A stretch of 64,000 nt of DNA. It comes from Chlorohelix sp037138995. GTDB lineage: Bacteria > Chloroflexota > Chloroflexia > Chloroheliales > Chloroheliaceae. Shown piece by piece: positions 7,972-17,978 of this stretch. Position 1 is the stretch's first letter, and each line of letters starts with the position of its first letter. A program made the position numbers and the translations under genes. The DNA is taken from positions 1-64,000 of the forward strand of contig NZ_JBAXHI010000002.1 in the NCBI RefSeq assembly GCF_037138995.1, in the 5' to 3' direction. The notes beneath the pieces were generated by a model. That model had not been told where the DNA came from. It was given only the letters and a program-made list of their open reading frames with translations, and did no database searches.

Positions 7972-9891
7972 ATGTCTTCAACTACCATATTAAACGGGCG
8001 TATTGATAAAACAGACTTGACAACGCTGCTACGTACCGCTGAGAAAGAAAAACTCAGCGGTGAGTTAGGTTTCCAGCGGCAAAATGAGAAAATTAACCTA
8101 TATTATCTCTTTGGGCAGTTGTACCATGCCAAATGGGCTGATATTACTGGTATTGATGCTGTCCGCGAGCTTTTGAACTGGAGAAATGGTACATATATCT
8201 TTACTGAAGGAATAATCCCTGCCCAAGCCAGCATCAACGATGATATAGATTTAATCCTTGCCAAAGCTCCAAATCGAGGTGGACGACCTCAAACCGGGTC
8301 ATTACCGCCAATGCCCCAGGCAGCGCCTATTTCAGTCGCGTTACCTAATTTAGAAACTGGTAACTACATGGCTGATTTGGTTCCATTCGACCTGAAAGAT
8401 TTAGGAATATCTGACGAACAAGCTCCCAAGATTTCAGCAAACAGAGAGTTTCAAACCCCCCCTTCTGGTAACGGTATAAACCAAAATAGCCCTGAATTAT
8501 TTGAATTGCCTCCTACTCTTACCGATGATAATCAACTTGACCAGAAACCCCCCTCAAACGGATTCTACCGTACCCGCTATATTTGCCTACCCCTTGGCGA
8601 GCAAATGTCCAATTCGTTGGTAGCTACCGGTCCTCAATTGGAAGACGAGTTGCTGAGCCTTGCCAACATTGGCTTCACCGGATATGTGTTAGGTGGTCCT
8701 GAAGTTGACGGATTTCCGGCAGTGGGTATCGCTATGTATCATGGGCGTTTTATCCACGCCTTTTACCACGCGAAGGGACAGACCGGACCGATTATGCATG
8801 ACGGGGAGAAAGCTTTCCGGGCGGTTATTGAGCAAAAGGGCAGCGGGACAGCCCGCTTTTATTGGTTCTATGAAATAAGCATGGAAATAATGCTTGCCTC
8901 GATTGCACTATTGACTCCTTCCACCCGCTATTCACACCTTGAAGTTCGTATAGTCCGCTTCAAAGAATTATTGCGAATGCTTGGCGAGGAGAATCATACC
9001 GGGTGTGTAAGAATCAATGTAGCGTCTAAATCAGTAGGAGCTAATAGCAAGGCAAGCCTATTAGCCGGAGACACCGCCTATATTCCGCTCTATGAAGGCT
9101 CGATTATGGGGCTTTGGACTGATAATTTCCCGCGAATTTCTAATGATGGGCAATTGCTTCAGCGGTTTTTGAACGAGCCACAAGCCTATCTTGATTTGCA
9201 TACTACTGTACCGACTAGCGAGCCCGGTCTTACGCTTGAAACTGTATTGCGTTCTCCTACTAATCATACTGAGAAATTTGCCATCAATATACCGCAAGCG
9301 CCTGCTATGACTCTGTCTGAACATTCTCAATACACACCGATTCCCCAACCTCCGCTACAGCCAGTTTTTGAACCTTTGGCTGCTAATGTACCGATACACG
9401 AACAGGTTTTGCCTTTAGACGATGACGAGCGGCAATTGCGATTGATTACTGCTATATCGCGGATGGAAGCAACTTGGACGCAAGCGCAAAAGAAAGAACG
9501 GGTGGAAATGCACACCGCCCTTTTACTATTGGCAGGCTTCGTCAATGATGTATTATCGTTGTGTGAAAACGCTGATGGGCGGCAATTTGTATTAGAAATG
9601 ATTAATCACGGTCTTCAAAAGGAGTTTGCGCCTTACATCAATTTCATGATGAGTATAGACATTCCTAATGGACGTATTAATCTTGTAAAATTATTGCGAG
9701 GATATGAAGTTTATTCAAGAGAAGGCGAAAGAGCCTCGTCAGAGTTCTACCGAGAATCGGCAAAAGCCTTGCGTACCGTAATACGCAGTTGCTTTCAGTC
9801 TTATGTAGGTTTCGTTCGGCGGGAAACAGTTCGTTTTGAATCCCAAGAGATGTACGAAATTTTCCTACAAGATGTTGTTAGGCGCATATAA
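7972..9891 (+). CDS. PATAN/DUF4388 domain protein
   Basis: 639 residues. The N-terminus (about 5-95) is a DUF4388 domain: LNGRIDKTDLTTLLRTAEKE, GELGFQ, YYLFGQLYHAKW and a closing helix. After a Pro/Gln-rich linker (about 100-185), a second globular region (about 190-410) has DUF4388-like features. A further linker follows, then a helical C-terminal region (about 480-639). No receiver domain is present, unlike PatA/PixG. The gene lies between two CheY-like genes in a chemosensory operon. The cytoplasmic PATAN protein probably carries array output to pili or another effector. Confidence 0.75.
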   Translation: MSSTTILNGRIDKTDLTTLLRTAEKEKLSGELGFQRQNEKINLYYLFGQLYHAKWADITGIDAVRELLNWRNGTYIFTEGIIPAQASINDDIDLILAKAPNRGGRPQTGSLPPMPQAAPISVALPNLETGNYMADLVPFDLKDLGISDEQAPKISANREFQTPPSGNGINQNSPELFELPPTLTDDNQLDQKPPSNGFYRTRYICLPLGEQMSNSLVATGPQLEDELLSLANIGFTGYVLGGPEVDGFPAVGIAMYHGRFIHAFYHAKGQTGPIMHDGEKAFRAVIEQKGSGTARFYWFYEISMEIMLASIALLTPSTRYSHLEVRIVRFKELLRMLGEENHTGCVRINVASKSVGANSKASLLAGDTAYIPLYEGSIMGLWTDNFPRISNDGQLLQRFLNEPQAYLDLHTTVPTSEPGLTLETVLRSPTNHTEKFAINIPQAPAMTLSEHSQYTPIPQPPLQPVFEPLAANVPIHEQVLPLDDDERQLRLITAISRMEATWTQAQKKERVEMHTALLLLAGFVNDVLSLCENADGRQFVLEMINHGLQKEFAPYINFMMSIDIPNGRINLVKLLRGYEVYSREGERASSEFYRESAKALRTVIRSCFQSYVGFVRRETVRFESQEMYEIFLQDVVRRI

Positions 9892-9912
9892 CATTAGCGA
9901 GGAAATAACGGA

Positions 9913-10275
9913 ATGTCGCATAAAATATTAGTAGTAGATGATAGTCCCACAGAGCGAACTTTGATGAGTTTGCCGCTTCAACAAGCGGGTTATTATATTG
10001 TTACTGCTGTGGACGGAGATGATGCGCTTGATAAGATTGTCAAAGAGAATCCCGACCTAGTAGTGCTGGACGTAGTAATGCCAAAAAAAAACGGCTATCA
10101 GGTATGTCGTGAGATTCGTACTCGCCTCGGAAAAGAAAAGTTGCCGATTATATTGCTAACTACCAAAAGTGAAGCTAGTGATAAATTCTGGGGTATGAAA
10201 CAGGGCGCGAACGAATACATAACCAAACCATTTAAAGGTGACGAACTGGTGGCAATAGTTAAACGGTTGCTGTAA
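9913..10275 (+). CDS. CheY-like response regulator (PixH/PilH position)
   Basis: 120 residues, a single receiver domain: VVDDSPTERT, D53 in LVVLDVVMPKKNGY, switch Thr in LLTTKSEASDKFWG, Lys in ITKPFKG. The FWGMKQGANEYITKPF run is typical of PilH/PixH proteins of type IV pilus chemosensory systems. It begins 21 bases after the PATAN gene with GAGGAAA upstream. It may compete with the first regulator for phosphate, as PilG and PilH do. Confidence 0.9.
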   Translation: MSHKILVVDDSPTERTLMSLPLQQAGYYIVTAVDGDDALDKIVKENPDLVVLDVVMPKKNGYQVCREIRTRLGKEKLPIILLTTKSEASDKFWGMKQGANEYITKPFKGDELVAIVKRLL

Positions 10276-10322
10276 ATTTTGCCTTTACTGATTATCTTAA
10301 ATATACATATGGGTTTTGTTCT

Positions 10323-10901
10323 ATGACAAATCCTTTCCAGATGAGTGATACCAGTATCACTTCCCCTGAAAGTTTCTCACACAAAGAAACCGACCCTGCG
10401 CCGGTGCAATATTTACTGTTTACCCTTGCTGGTAATAAATATGGTGTGCCTATAAATCAGCTTCAGGAAGTATTGAGATTTAATCCTGATGCGCTTGCAC
10501 CCGTCCCCAATACAGCAGATTGGCTGGAAGGTATTATCAGCTTACGTGGCGCTATAACCTCAGTGATAAATCTCAAAATATATTTCAAACTTGAGGCTGA
10601 GTATTCTTCAAACCGTTCTTCCGCTGATTTTGTTATGGGCAGCGCTGTCCCCCGCTTGCTAGTGGTTTATGCCAATAACCTGTCAATCGCATTACTGGTA
10701 GAAGATATAAACGGGATTCTGTTTGTACAGCCAGAACTTATCCTATCTGTAACCCAAGTAATAAAAGATAGCTATGGGAAAATCGGTGATTTCTTAAGTG
10801 GGTTCTATACTGAGCAAGAAACCGATACAGCAATAGCCCTGATAAACGCCCAAAACCTGATTATTACTCCAGCCTTACAACAAGTGAGTGCAGCAACTTA
10901 G
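10323..10901 (+). CDS. CheW-like coupling protein
   Basis: 192 residues, one CheW domain: YLLFTLAGNKYGVPINQLQE, VPNTADWLEGIISLRGAITSVINLK and a later SIALLVEDINGI strand pair. An N-terminal tail of about 25 residues is extra. It couples the transducer encoded next to CheA. Its place in the operon matches pixI/pilI of type IV pilus systems. The ribosome site is weak. Confidence 0.9.
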   Translation: MTNPFQMSDTSITSPESFSHKETDPAPVQYLLFTLAGNKYGVPINQLQEVLRFNPDALAPVPNTADWLEGIISLRGAITSVINLKIYFKLEAEYSSNRSSADFVMGSAVPRLLVVYANNLSIALLVEDINGILFVQPELILSVTQVIKDSYGKIGDFLSGFYTEQETDTAIALINAQNLIITPALQQVSAAT

Positions 10902-10939
10902 TTTCCCTTTCTAGGCAGACTCAAAGGAGATATAGATTA

Positions 10940-13507
10940 ATGCAAAAGTTACTCCGTGTTCAAGATTGGTCTATTTTCTACAAGCTATTAGCTGCCTTCA
11001 TCATTATTGCACTCGCTGCCCTCATTCCGGTTTCAATTATTAACCAACAACAAGCAAGGCAAGGTCTTTTACAGGAAGCGCAAAGAAACCTTGCAAACCT
11101 TAGTCGTAATACTACTAATGCCGTCAGTGCTTATTTACTCACCCGTGAGCAGGATATGGCGCAAATCGCCCTCAACGAAGCACTCGTTAACTTTATGAAA
11201 ACTGCCCAAACCGACCGCAGTGCGCTAGGGCCAAACAACCGTGACCAGCATGATACCTTAACCCTGCTTAAAACTCGCGCTCCTTTGATGGGTCAAGATA
11301 CTTATCTAGTATTGGCGAACCCCACCGGACAAATCGAAATTACCTCCGAACCCGAAGGCGGGTTGCGTGCTGGGGAGTCAAACAACCTCTCCGACCAGAC
11401 TTACTTTCAAGATATTATAGTCAAGAAGAAATCATCAGTAATTACTGACCCTCAGCTTGTACGCTTCAATGAGAAAAGCGGTACAGTTGAAGCGGTCATT
11501 TTCTTTGCTGCGCCAGTCCGCGATGCCTCATCCCAAATAATTGGAATAGCAGTTGCCCGCATACCACTTAACGGTATCTGGCAAATTGTAAATGCCGATA
11601 AAGAAGCTGCCGGTGAGGGTAGCTTTGCAATGTTGGTTGATAGCAGCGGAGTACGTATTGCGGATAGTCGTTCAACCGATGATGTTTTAGGCAATTCCAA
11701 GTATCTCTTTTCTGTGCTTTATTCTATCCCTGCCAGTGGTGCTGGTAGCGCACAGGAACTTCTCGCAACTAACCGGTTTCCCAAAGATTTCAATTTTGCC
11801 AATAAACAAGACGCTATTCAGGGGATTTTCGGTAGGTCACAAAGCCAAAATTTTGATACCAATAATCGCTTCTTTGAAATAAAGCTTAATAATGCCGATT
11901 ATCAAGGCGCATACGGACGCACCGGCTCAAAACAGTGGAGTTATTATATACTCGTGCCAAACTCCACTTTCGCCGCTGCTGCCAATAATATTACCAACAC
12001 TTCTATTATTCTCAGTATCATTGCGGTGGTTTTGCTGCTTATCGTCGCTTTTGTGTTGGCAAATACGCTAATCCAACCAATCCGTCGCATTACAAGAGTT
12101 TTAGGGCGTATCGGCATGGGCGATTTTGAAGTTCGTGTGCCGGTAACAAACCAAGACGAATTGGGGCAATTGAGTATTACCCTCAACGCAATGTTTGATA
12201 ACACCTTGACGGAGATACAAAACCGCGAGGAAAAAGAACAACTCCAATCGCAAATTACCCGTCTATTGGAAGAAATCAGCACAGTAGCAGAAGGTGACTT
12301 GACGGTTCAGGCGGAAGTAACCGCCGATATGACCGGGGCAATTGCCGACTCCTTCAACCTGATGATTGAAGAATTGCGTAAAACCATTATCAATATCCAA
12401 CGCGCTAACAGCCAAACCAACAGTTATGTTAACCTAATGGTAGATAATGCCCAAATGCTCGATGGAGTATCAGACCGACAAGCAAACCGGGTTATGCGCG
12501 TTTCCGGCAACGTCAATGAAATGAACATCGCCATTCAGCATGTGTCAGCATCCGCTAATGATGCTGCGAAAGTAGCGCAAGAAGCCCTCGCTAATGCCAG
12601 ATATGGCGAAGAAGCGGTTACACGCACCATTAGCAGTATGAACCGGATTCGGAATAATGTTCAGGAAACCGCCAAGAAAATCAAACGTTTGGGTGAAAGC
12701 TCTCAGCAAATCGGTGAAATAGTAAAACTAATTGACGACATTGCCGACCAAACAAATATGCTGGCTTTGAACGCTGCTATCCAAGCTGCTACCGCCGGTG
12801 AGCAGGGGAAAGGCTTCTCTATGGTCACTGAAGAAGTACGACGGCTGGCACAGCGTAGTTCAAACGCCGTCCGCGAAATTGCACATTTGGTCAAATCCAT
12901 TCAGGATGATACCGCTTCCGCAGTGGTCGCAATGGAAGATGGTACTTCAGAAGTAGTGGAAGGTTCTAGAATTGCGGACGAAGCGGGCAAAGCATTAATC
13001 GTGATTGAAGAAGTTGTGGGTAAATTGGCAAACTTAAGCTTTGCTATTTCGGAAAGCTCGGTGCAACAAGCCGAAACTTCCAATGATATTGCGCGTAGCA
13101 TGAATGAAATTTCCAGCCTTACCCAAGAAGCAGTTTCTTTGCGTCGACAATCCGGGGAAGTAGTGAAAATGGTAGAAAAAACCGCGCAGGAATTACGTTC
13201 TTCTGTTGCCGCCTTTAAAGTTGCCGAAGATACGTCTACCTTTAACGTGGGGGATTTTTACGAACAAAAGGCGCAAACTCAGGTTGAAGTATCCTCACCT
13301 ACTTTCGCTCCGCCGTTAGTAATAATAGCGCAAACTAACGGAAAACCGCTCGAAACTTCCAACCTCGATGGATTCTCTCATCTCAACGATAACGGTGATA
13401 TTGATCTTTCTTCTTTGTTTACCGATGAATCCGACTTCTTCGACTCTATATTTGATGAGGTGGGTACAAACAAAACTCCTGTTGAACCCCCACAGGCGCT
13501 GGGATAA
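10940..13507 (+). CDS. Methyl-accepting chemotaxis protein with periplasmic sensor (PilJ/PixJ-like)
   Basis: 855 residues. A membrane segment at about 14-35 and another at about 350-377 enclose a 310-residue outer domain of dCache type (YFQDIIVKKKSSVITDP, VIFFAAPVRD). A HAMP domain follows (about 378-430), then a second HAMP-like unit (EGDLTVQAEVTADMTGAIAD) and the signalling hairpin. The tip (about 597-640) reads DIADQTNMLALNAAIQAATA then GEQGKGFSMV. The IQAA form is typical of PilJ-type transducers. A 90-residue acidic/Pro-rich tail ends the protein. AAAGGAGAT precedes the ATG. The ligand is unknown. Confidence 0.93.
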   Translation: MQKLLRVQDWSIFYKLLAAFIIIALAALIPVSIINQQQARQGLLQEAQRNLANLSRNTTNAVSAYLLTREQDMAQIALNEALVNFMKTAQTDRSALGPNNRDQHDTLTLLKTRAPLMGQDTYLVLANPTGQIEITSEPEGGLRAGESNNLSDQTYFQDIIVKKKSSVITDPQLVRFNEKSGTVEAVIFFAAPVRDASSQIIGIAVARIPLNGIWQIVNADKEAAGEGSFAMLVDSSGVRIADSRSTDDVLGNSKYLFSVLYSIPASGAGSAQELLATNRFPKDFNFANKQDAIQGIFGRSQSQNFDTNNRFFEIKLNNADYQGAYGRTGSKQWSYYILVPNSTFAAAANNITNTSIILSIIAVVLLLIVAFVLANTLIQPIRRITRVLGRIGMGDFEVRVPVTNQDELGQLSITLNAMFDNTLTEIQNREEKEQLQSQITRLLEEISTVAEGDLTVQAEVTADMTGAIADSFNLMIEELRKTIINIQRANSQTNSYVNLMVDNAQMLDGVSDRQANRVMRVSGNVNEMNIAIQHVSASANDAAKVAQEALANARYGEEAVTRTISSMNRIRNNVQETAKKIKRLGESSQQIGEIVKLIDDIADQTNMLALNAAIQAATAGEQGKGFSMVTEEVRRLAQRSSNAVREIAHLVKSIQDDTASAVVAMEDGTSEVVEGSRIADEAGKALIVIEEVVGKLANLSFAISESSVQQAETSNDIARSMNEISSLTQEAVSLRRQSGEVVKMVEKTAQELRSSVAAFKVAEDTSTFNVGDFYEQKAQTQVEVSSPTFAPPLVIIAQTNGKPLETSNLDGFSHLNDNGDIDLSSLFTDESDFFDSIFDEVGTNKTPVEPPQALG

Positions 13508-13515
13508 TAAAGCAT

Positions 13516-16500
13516 ATGGAATTTGAAACAGAAATCGTCTTATCCTTTTTGGATGAGGTAAGTGAATACATTCCGCAGTTGGAGCGCCACTTCAAAACGT
13601 TAGGCAACAATCCAAATGACAAGGAAAGTTTGGAGGAAGCTTATCGCCTTGCCCACAGCATTAAAGGGTCAGCCTCAATGCTGGAAATGGAAGAAATGAG
13701 GCAGTTAGGTTGGGAATTAGAACAAATTTTGCTACCCTTTATTGAAAAAAAAGCTCGTTACCAACCACAATTGAGTCAGCAAATGCTGAGCCGTGTGAAT
13801 AACCTAACAAAGCTGATAGACAGCAAACGCCAAGAACTTAGTAGCGAAGCAGACGTACAGGCAGAAGAAGAATGGGACGCTTTTGATGAGATGCCAACCT
13901 TCTCTCCAATATGGGAAACACCCACTGCCCCTTCTCTGCCCTTAACAAATTTCCCTCGAACGGGACAGCCTAAAACTTTGGACGATTTGATTCTGGAGTT
14001 CAGCCAAATACAAGATACGCGGAAAGGGGATAATTTAGAATCGCTGCCGAATTTATCGAATATTGCGCTAGGCTTTGGTTTTAATACAGAACCCCCCAAA
14101 AGCCAAAGCAAGCCTGACCCTGTTTTGCAGCCTACTTCAATTGATTGGACAAATTCACCGCTCTATGATGTAATATTCAACGATTTTGAAGAAGAAATTC
14201 CTGTTCCACCTGTATTAGCAGAACCCACTATCGTACCATCCAGTAAATTGCCTTATCCTATGCCTATATATATTACTTCCGACCCATCTCCTGCAATAAT
14301 CTTTGAGCCAAATCAAATACCCATGGAACTTGATGAATTACAGGATGAAAGGGATAAGAGGATTCAAGAAATAGCCTCCACTGGCTATGACCATAAACTC
14401 GATTCGACCCTGCCAGCTTGGATGACATCTTTTCCCGAAAGCGGAGAAGATGAAAGCGTCTCAATTGATGATTTCCACGAAATTGAAGAAATTCTAAGTT
14501 CCACCCATGTAGAAGAGCATGTCAATCAGCTACAAGCACAAATTTTGCCGCATCTTGGCGGTAATCCATACGAGATTGTTGAAGCTATTTTGCCCTCTGA
14601 CATACTAAGTATTGATGGTGAACTATTAGACTCGATTGATGACGAATTGACAGCACGCGAATTCATTGATATTAGCCACATCGTTGAGATTAATGCAGTT
14701 TCGCAAGTGGAGAGTGAAGAAAAAACCGCAGAGTTCCACGAAGCCTCACAGCTATTCACTGATTTGGAAGCCGCCGACATCGAATTAGCCCCTGAAGAAA
14801 AGTTCACGGGCATGAGGTTTGATGAAGTAGAAACTGCCATTCAACAATTACGACAGGGACAAACCGGAGAATTAGGCGATTTAAGCGAAGAGGATATAGC
14901 CATGCTGGAAGCTATGGATACTACCGGCTTCGGTTTTGAACCTGCTCCGTTATTCCTAGCAGAAGCGCAGGCTGACATTGATAAAATCACCAAATTAGCG
15001 CAAAATTTTGGGGTGCAAAGTTACACTGATGGCGCTGCCTCCCAATTGAACCAAATTTCTGCGATGCTGCGTAAAGTGGCGGAGATGATGGGTTTAGCGA
15101 AAATTGCCGACCAGATAACTATCATAGAAGAAATTAGTGGCGCAGTTGAGAATAATAATTTACCGGCAAGCTTTGAAGTGGGCGAAATGTTGCGTAGCGC
15201 CGTAGCCGATCTCGATTTCTTGCTTGAGCCACACCAGAATGCTGCTTCAGCTTTGACTCTTTCGCCTATTCCACAAAACGATGAAGAAATAGTTGCCTTT
15301 GAAGCGGAGGCAGTCGTAGCGAATCCTCAGCTTAAATCAGAAATAACTAGCCAGCACCTTGCCCATTTTGGCAATGAACGAAGCACCACAAAGGCAATGC
15401 CGCTTTCTGGAGTTGAAGTAGATACCGCACTAGCAGAGGTTTTTGCCGGAGAAGCGCGTGAGCATATTCATAACCTCGATCTTTACTTAGGACGGTTGGA
15501 AAAAGAGCCTACCAACCGGGAAATCATTCGAGAGATTCGGCGTACTGCCCACACCCTTAAAGGTTCGGCAGCAATGGTTGGGTTTACTGTAATCAGCCAA
15601 ACCTCCCATCTAATGGAAGATTTGCTGGATCGCCTTTATGAAGGCTTAATGGAGGTCAATAAAGGAACGATTGAGCTTTTATTCGTTACCTTTAACTATA
15701 TTGATAACACCGCGCGTGGTCTCGAACGCGGTAGCCCGGAAAATCCTGCTACTCTTAATGAATTACGCTCACGCTATGCTGCTATCATTTGCGAGGAAGA
15801 AGAAGAAGAGTCTAAGGGTGGCGCATTTATATTTAAAGAGGCGCAGGCACAAGCGGCAGAGCTTGATATACCAACGCTACATGCCGTAAGAGAAGAAGAA
15901 ATAGCCGCACTGGAGGTTGAACAAAACGTTCAGCAAGGAGAAACAACTCAATTTCCTGTTTCTAGCCCGTTAGATGTGGAAATTGAGGTGCGCGTACCGA
16001 TTAAACGTCTAAACGAAATGTTAAACCAAGTAGGCGAACTGGTTATCAACCGCACTGTTTTAGAACAAAACTCTCAAGCATATAACCGGGTAGTAGAAGA
16101 ATTAAGTCTGGCACTTAGACGCTTGCAGCGACTTACCCGTGAGCTTGAAACCCGCTATGAGGTAGAACTTCTTAAAAATTCAGGCGTTCCAAACGGAAGT
16201 GCAACCGCTATACCCCAATTTTCTAGCTTCGGCAACCGCTTTACGCCCGATTCCTATGACGGGGAATTTGATGAGCTAGAAATGGATCGTTATACTGAGT
16301 TCCATCAGGTTTCTCGCGAAATGACTGAAACTGTCTCTGACCTTTCCACAATGCAAAGAGACCTTGAAACGCTTCGTAACGACTTAGAAAACTTGACTAT
16401 GCAACAAGGGCGCATCACCGATGATTTGCAGGATAAATTGGTGAAAATTCGCCTCGTTCCCCTCTCCACTCTTACGCCACGTCTATACCGAACCGCCCGA

Positions 16501-17973
16501 ACGGTAGCAGCGAGAGAGGGCAAAGAAGTGCAATTTCTAGTTTCAGGTGATAATACAATGGTTGATAAAACAATCTTTGAAGAAATAGGGGACCCGCTTT
16601 TACACTTGATACGAAACGCCTTAGATCATGGGATTGAAATGCCGGAGGTGCGGGAAGCGGTGGATAAACCGCGTCAAGGTACGGTGACTTTTACGGCACG
16701 CACTGAAGGTTCTCAGGTAGTAATTGAAATACGCGATGATGGCGCAGGTATTGACACTGAATTGTTCCTTCTCCGAGGCATAGAAAAAGGTTTGATACGC
16801 GCCAATTCAAACCCGACTCTTTCGGAAATTTATAACCTCATGTTCCTACCCGGTTTCAGTACCTCAGCCACAATCAGCGAAATTTCAGGACGTGGTATAG
16901 GTCTTGATGTAGTTCAGGCTAACGTAGCTGCGCTGAAAGGCATCATTGAGGTTGAATCGGAACTCGGTGTAGGCACTGTTTTCACCATACGCTTGCCAAG
17001 CACTCTCACTATTACCCGTGCAATTCTTGTGAAAAGTGGTGGGTACACCTATGCTATTCCGGTTGGTATTATCGAACGTACTACCCGGATTGATGCCGGC
17101 ACAATCGAATTTATGGCGAACAGACCTTATTTTCATCCTGAAAACGAAAATTCTAGCCTACCTTTAATAAATTTGCGGGACTTGTTACGCCTGCCAAACC
17201 GCTTGCGAAACCATAATTTTGATGAGGACAGCAATACTCCGCGCACGGACAGACCGTTGCTGATATTGGCAGGTTTAGATAGATATGCTTTAGAAGTAGA
17301 TGAATTAGTCCGACAGCAAGAAGTAGTAATTAAAGATCTCGGTACTCACCTCAAAACGATTCAGGGTATCCTCGGCTCTACTATACTCGGTAACGGGCAA
17401 GTGGTGCTAATTTTGAATATTTTTGAACTTTTGGTGATGGCAGGCTTGCGGGGTGGTAGTTATGTTTCCAGTTTTGTCAGCGTTCCTAAAGCAAAACCGC
17501 AGGAAAGAGCTATTGCTGCACGCGAAATGAGGCGAGGTACAACAGGGCGGCTACTTCTGCCGGGAGTACAGCCCCAAACCGTGTTTAGACAAAAGCGTTC
17601 ACCGATGATTCAAATTGTTGATGACTCACTCAGTGTCCGAAAAGTGTTATCAGGCATGCTGGAAAAATCCGGTTTCAGAGTACGCACCAGTAAGGACGGA
17701 CAGGAAGCGTTGGAAGCCCTTCAACAACTTGCTGCGCCCGACCTGATAATAATGGACATCGAAATGCCCCGTATGGATGGATACGAACTCACACGATTAT
17801 TAAAATCAAGCCCACTATATCGCAATATCCCGGTTGTAATGCTAACCAGCCGTGGCGGTATCAAGCATCGGCAAAAAGCCGAAGATATGGGCGCAGATGG
17901 CTTTTTGGTAAAACCTTATCAAGAGGAGGAATTGCTGCAAATGGTAAGTGTTTTGCTTACCAGCGCACACTAA
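13516..17973 (+). CDS. Hybrid chemotaxis histidine kinase CheA (ChpA/PixL-like)
   Basis: 1485 residues. An N-terminal HPt domain has His47 in LAHSIKGSASM. A long acidic low-complexity region spans about 115-480. A helical block at about 485-575 has lost any HPt motif. A second HPt has His679 in TAHTLKGSAAMVGF. Next come a dimerisation region, a HATPase domain (LLHLIRNALDHGIE about 1025-1037; DDGAGID; GRGIGLDVV about 1126), a CheW-like domain (about 1165-1310) and a receiver with Asp1414 in IIMDIEMPRMDGYE and Lys1466. The gene starts 8 bases after the transducer. Multi-HPt hybrids of this order drive type IV pilus twitching or phototaxis. Whether pili are the target is inferred, as no pil gene is in the window. 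Confidence 0.93.
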   Translation: MEFETEIVLSFLDEVSEYIPQLERHFKTLGNNPNDKESLEEAYRLAHSIKGSASMLEMEEMRQLGWELEQILLPFIEKKARYQPQLSQQMLSRVNNLTKLIDSKRQELSSEADVQAEEEWDAFDEMPTFSPIWETPTAPSLPLTNFPRTGQPKTLDDLILEFSQIQDTRKGDNLESLPNLSNIALGFGFNTEPPKSQSKPDPVLQPTSIDWTNSPLYDVIFNDFEEEIPVPPVLAEPTIVPSSKLPYPMPIYITSDPSPAIIFEPNQIPMELDELQDERDKRIQEIASTGYDHKLDSTLPAWMTSFPESGEDESVSIDDFHEIEEILSSTHVEEHVNQLQAQILPHLGGNPYEIVEAILPSDILSIDGELLDSIDDELTAREFIDISHIVEINAVSQVESEEKTAEFHEASQLFTDLEAADIELAPEEKFTGMRFDEVETAIQQLRQGQTGELGDLSEEDIAMLEAMDTTGFGFEPAPLFLAEAQADIDKITKLAQNFGVQSYTDGAASQLNQISAMLRKVAEMMGLAKIADQITIIEEISGAVENNNLPASFEVGEMLRSAVADLDFLLEPHQNAASALTLSPIPQNDEEIVAFEAEAVVANPQLKSEITSQHLAHFGNERSTTKAMPLSGVEVDTALAEVFAGEAREHIHNLDLYLGRLEKEPTNREIIREIRRTAHTLKGSAAMVGFTVISQTSHLMEDLLDRLYEGLMEVNKGTIELLFVTFNYIDNTARGLERGSPENPATLNELRSRYAAIICEEEEEESKGGAFIFKEAQAQAAELDIPTLHAVREEEIAALEVEQNVQQGETTQFPVSSPLDVEIEVRVPIKRLNEMLNQVGELVINRTVLEQNSQAYNRVVEELSLALRRLQRLTRELETRYEVELLKNSGVPNGSATAIPQFSSFGNRFTPDSYDGEFDELEMDRYTEFHQVSREMTETVSDLSTMQRDLETLRNDLENLTMQQGRITDDLQDKLVKIRLVPLSTLTPRLYRTARTVAAREGKEVQFLVSGDNTMVDKTIFEEIGDPLLHLIRNALDHGIEMPEVREAVDKPRQGTVTFTARTEGSQVVIEIRDDGAGIDTELFLLRGIEKGLIRANSNPTLSEIYNLMFLPGFSTSATISEISGRGIGLDVVQANVAALKGIIEVESELGVGTVFTIRLPSTLTITRAILVKSGGYTYAIPVGIIERTTRIDAGTIEFMANRPYFHPENENSSLPLINLRDLLRLPNRLRNHNFDEDSNTPRTDRPLLILAGLDRYALEVDELVRQQEVVIKDLGTHLKTIQGILGSTILGNGQVVLILNIFELLVMAGLRGGSYVSSFVSVPKAKPQERAIAAREMRRGTTGRLLLPGVQPQTVFRQKRSPMIQIVDDSLSVRKVLSGMLEKSGFRVRTSKDGQEALEALQQLAAPDLIIMDIEMPRMDGYELTRLLKSSPLYRNIPVVMLTSRGGIKHRQKAEDMGADGFLVKPYQEEELLQMVSVLLTSAH

Positions 17974-17978
17974 TAACT

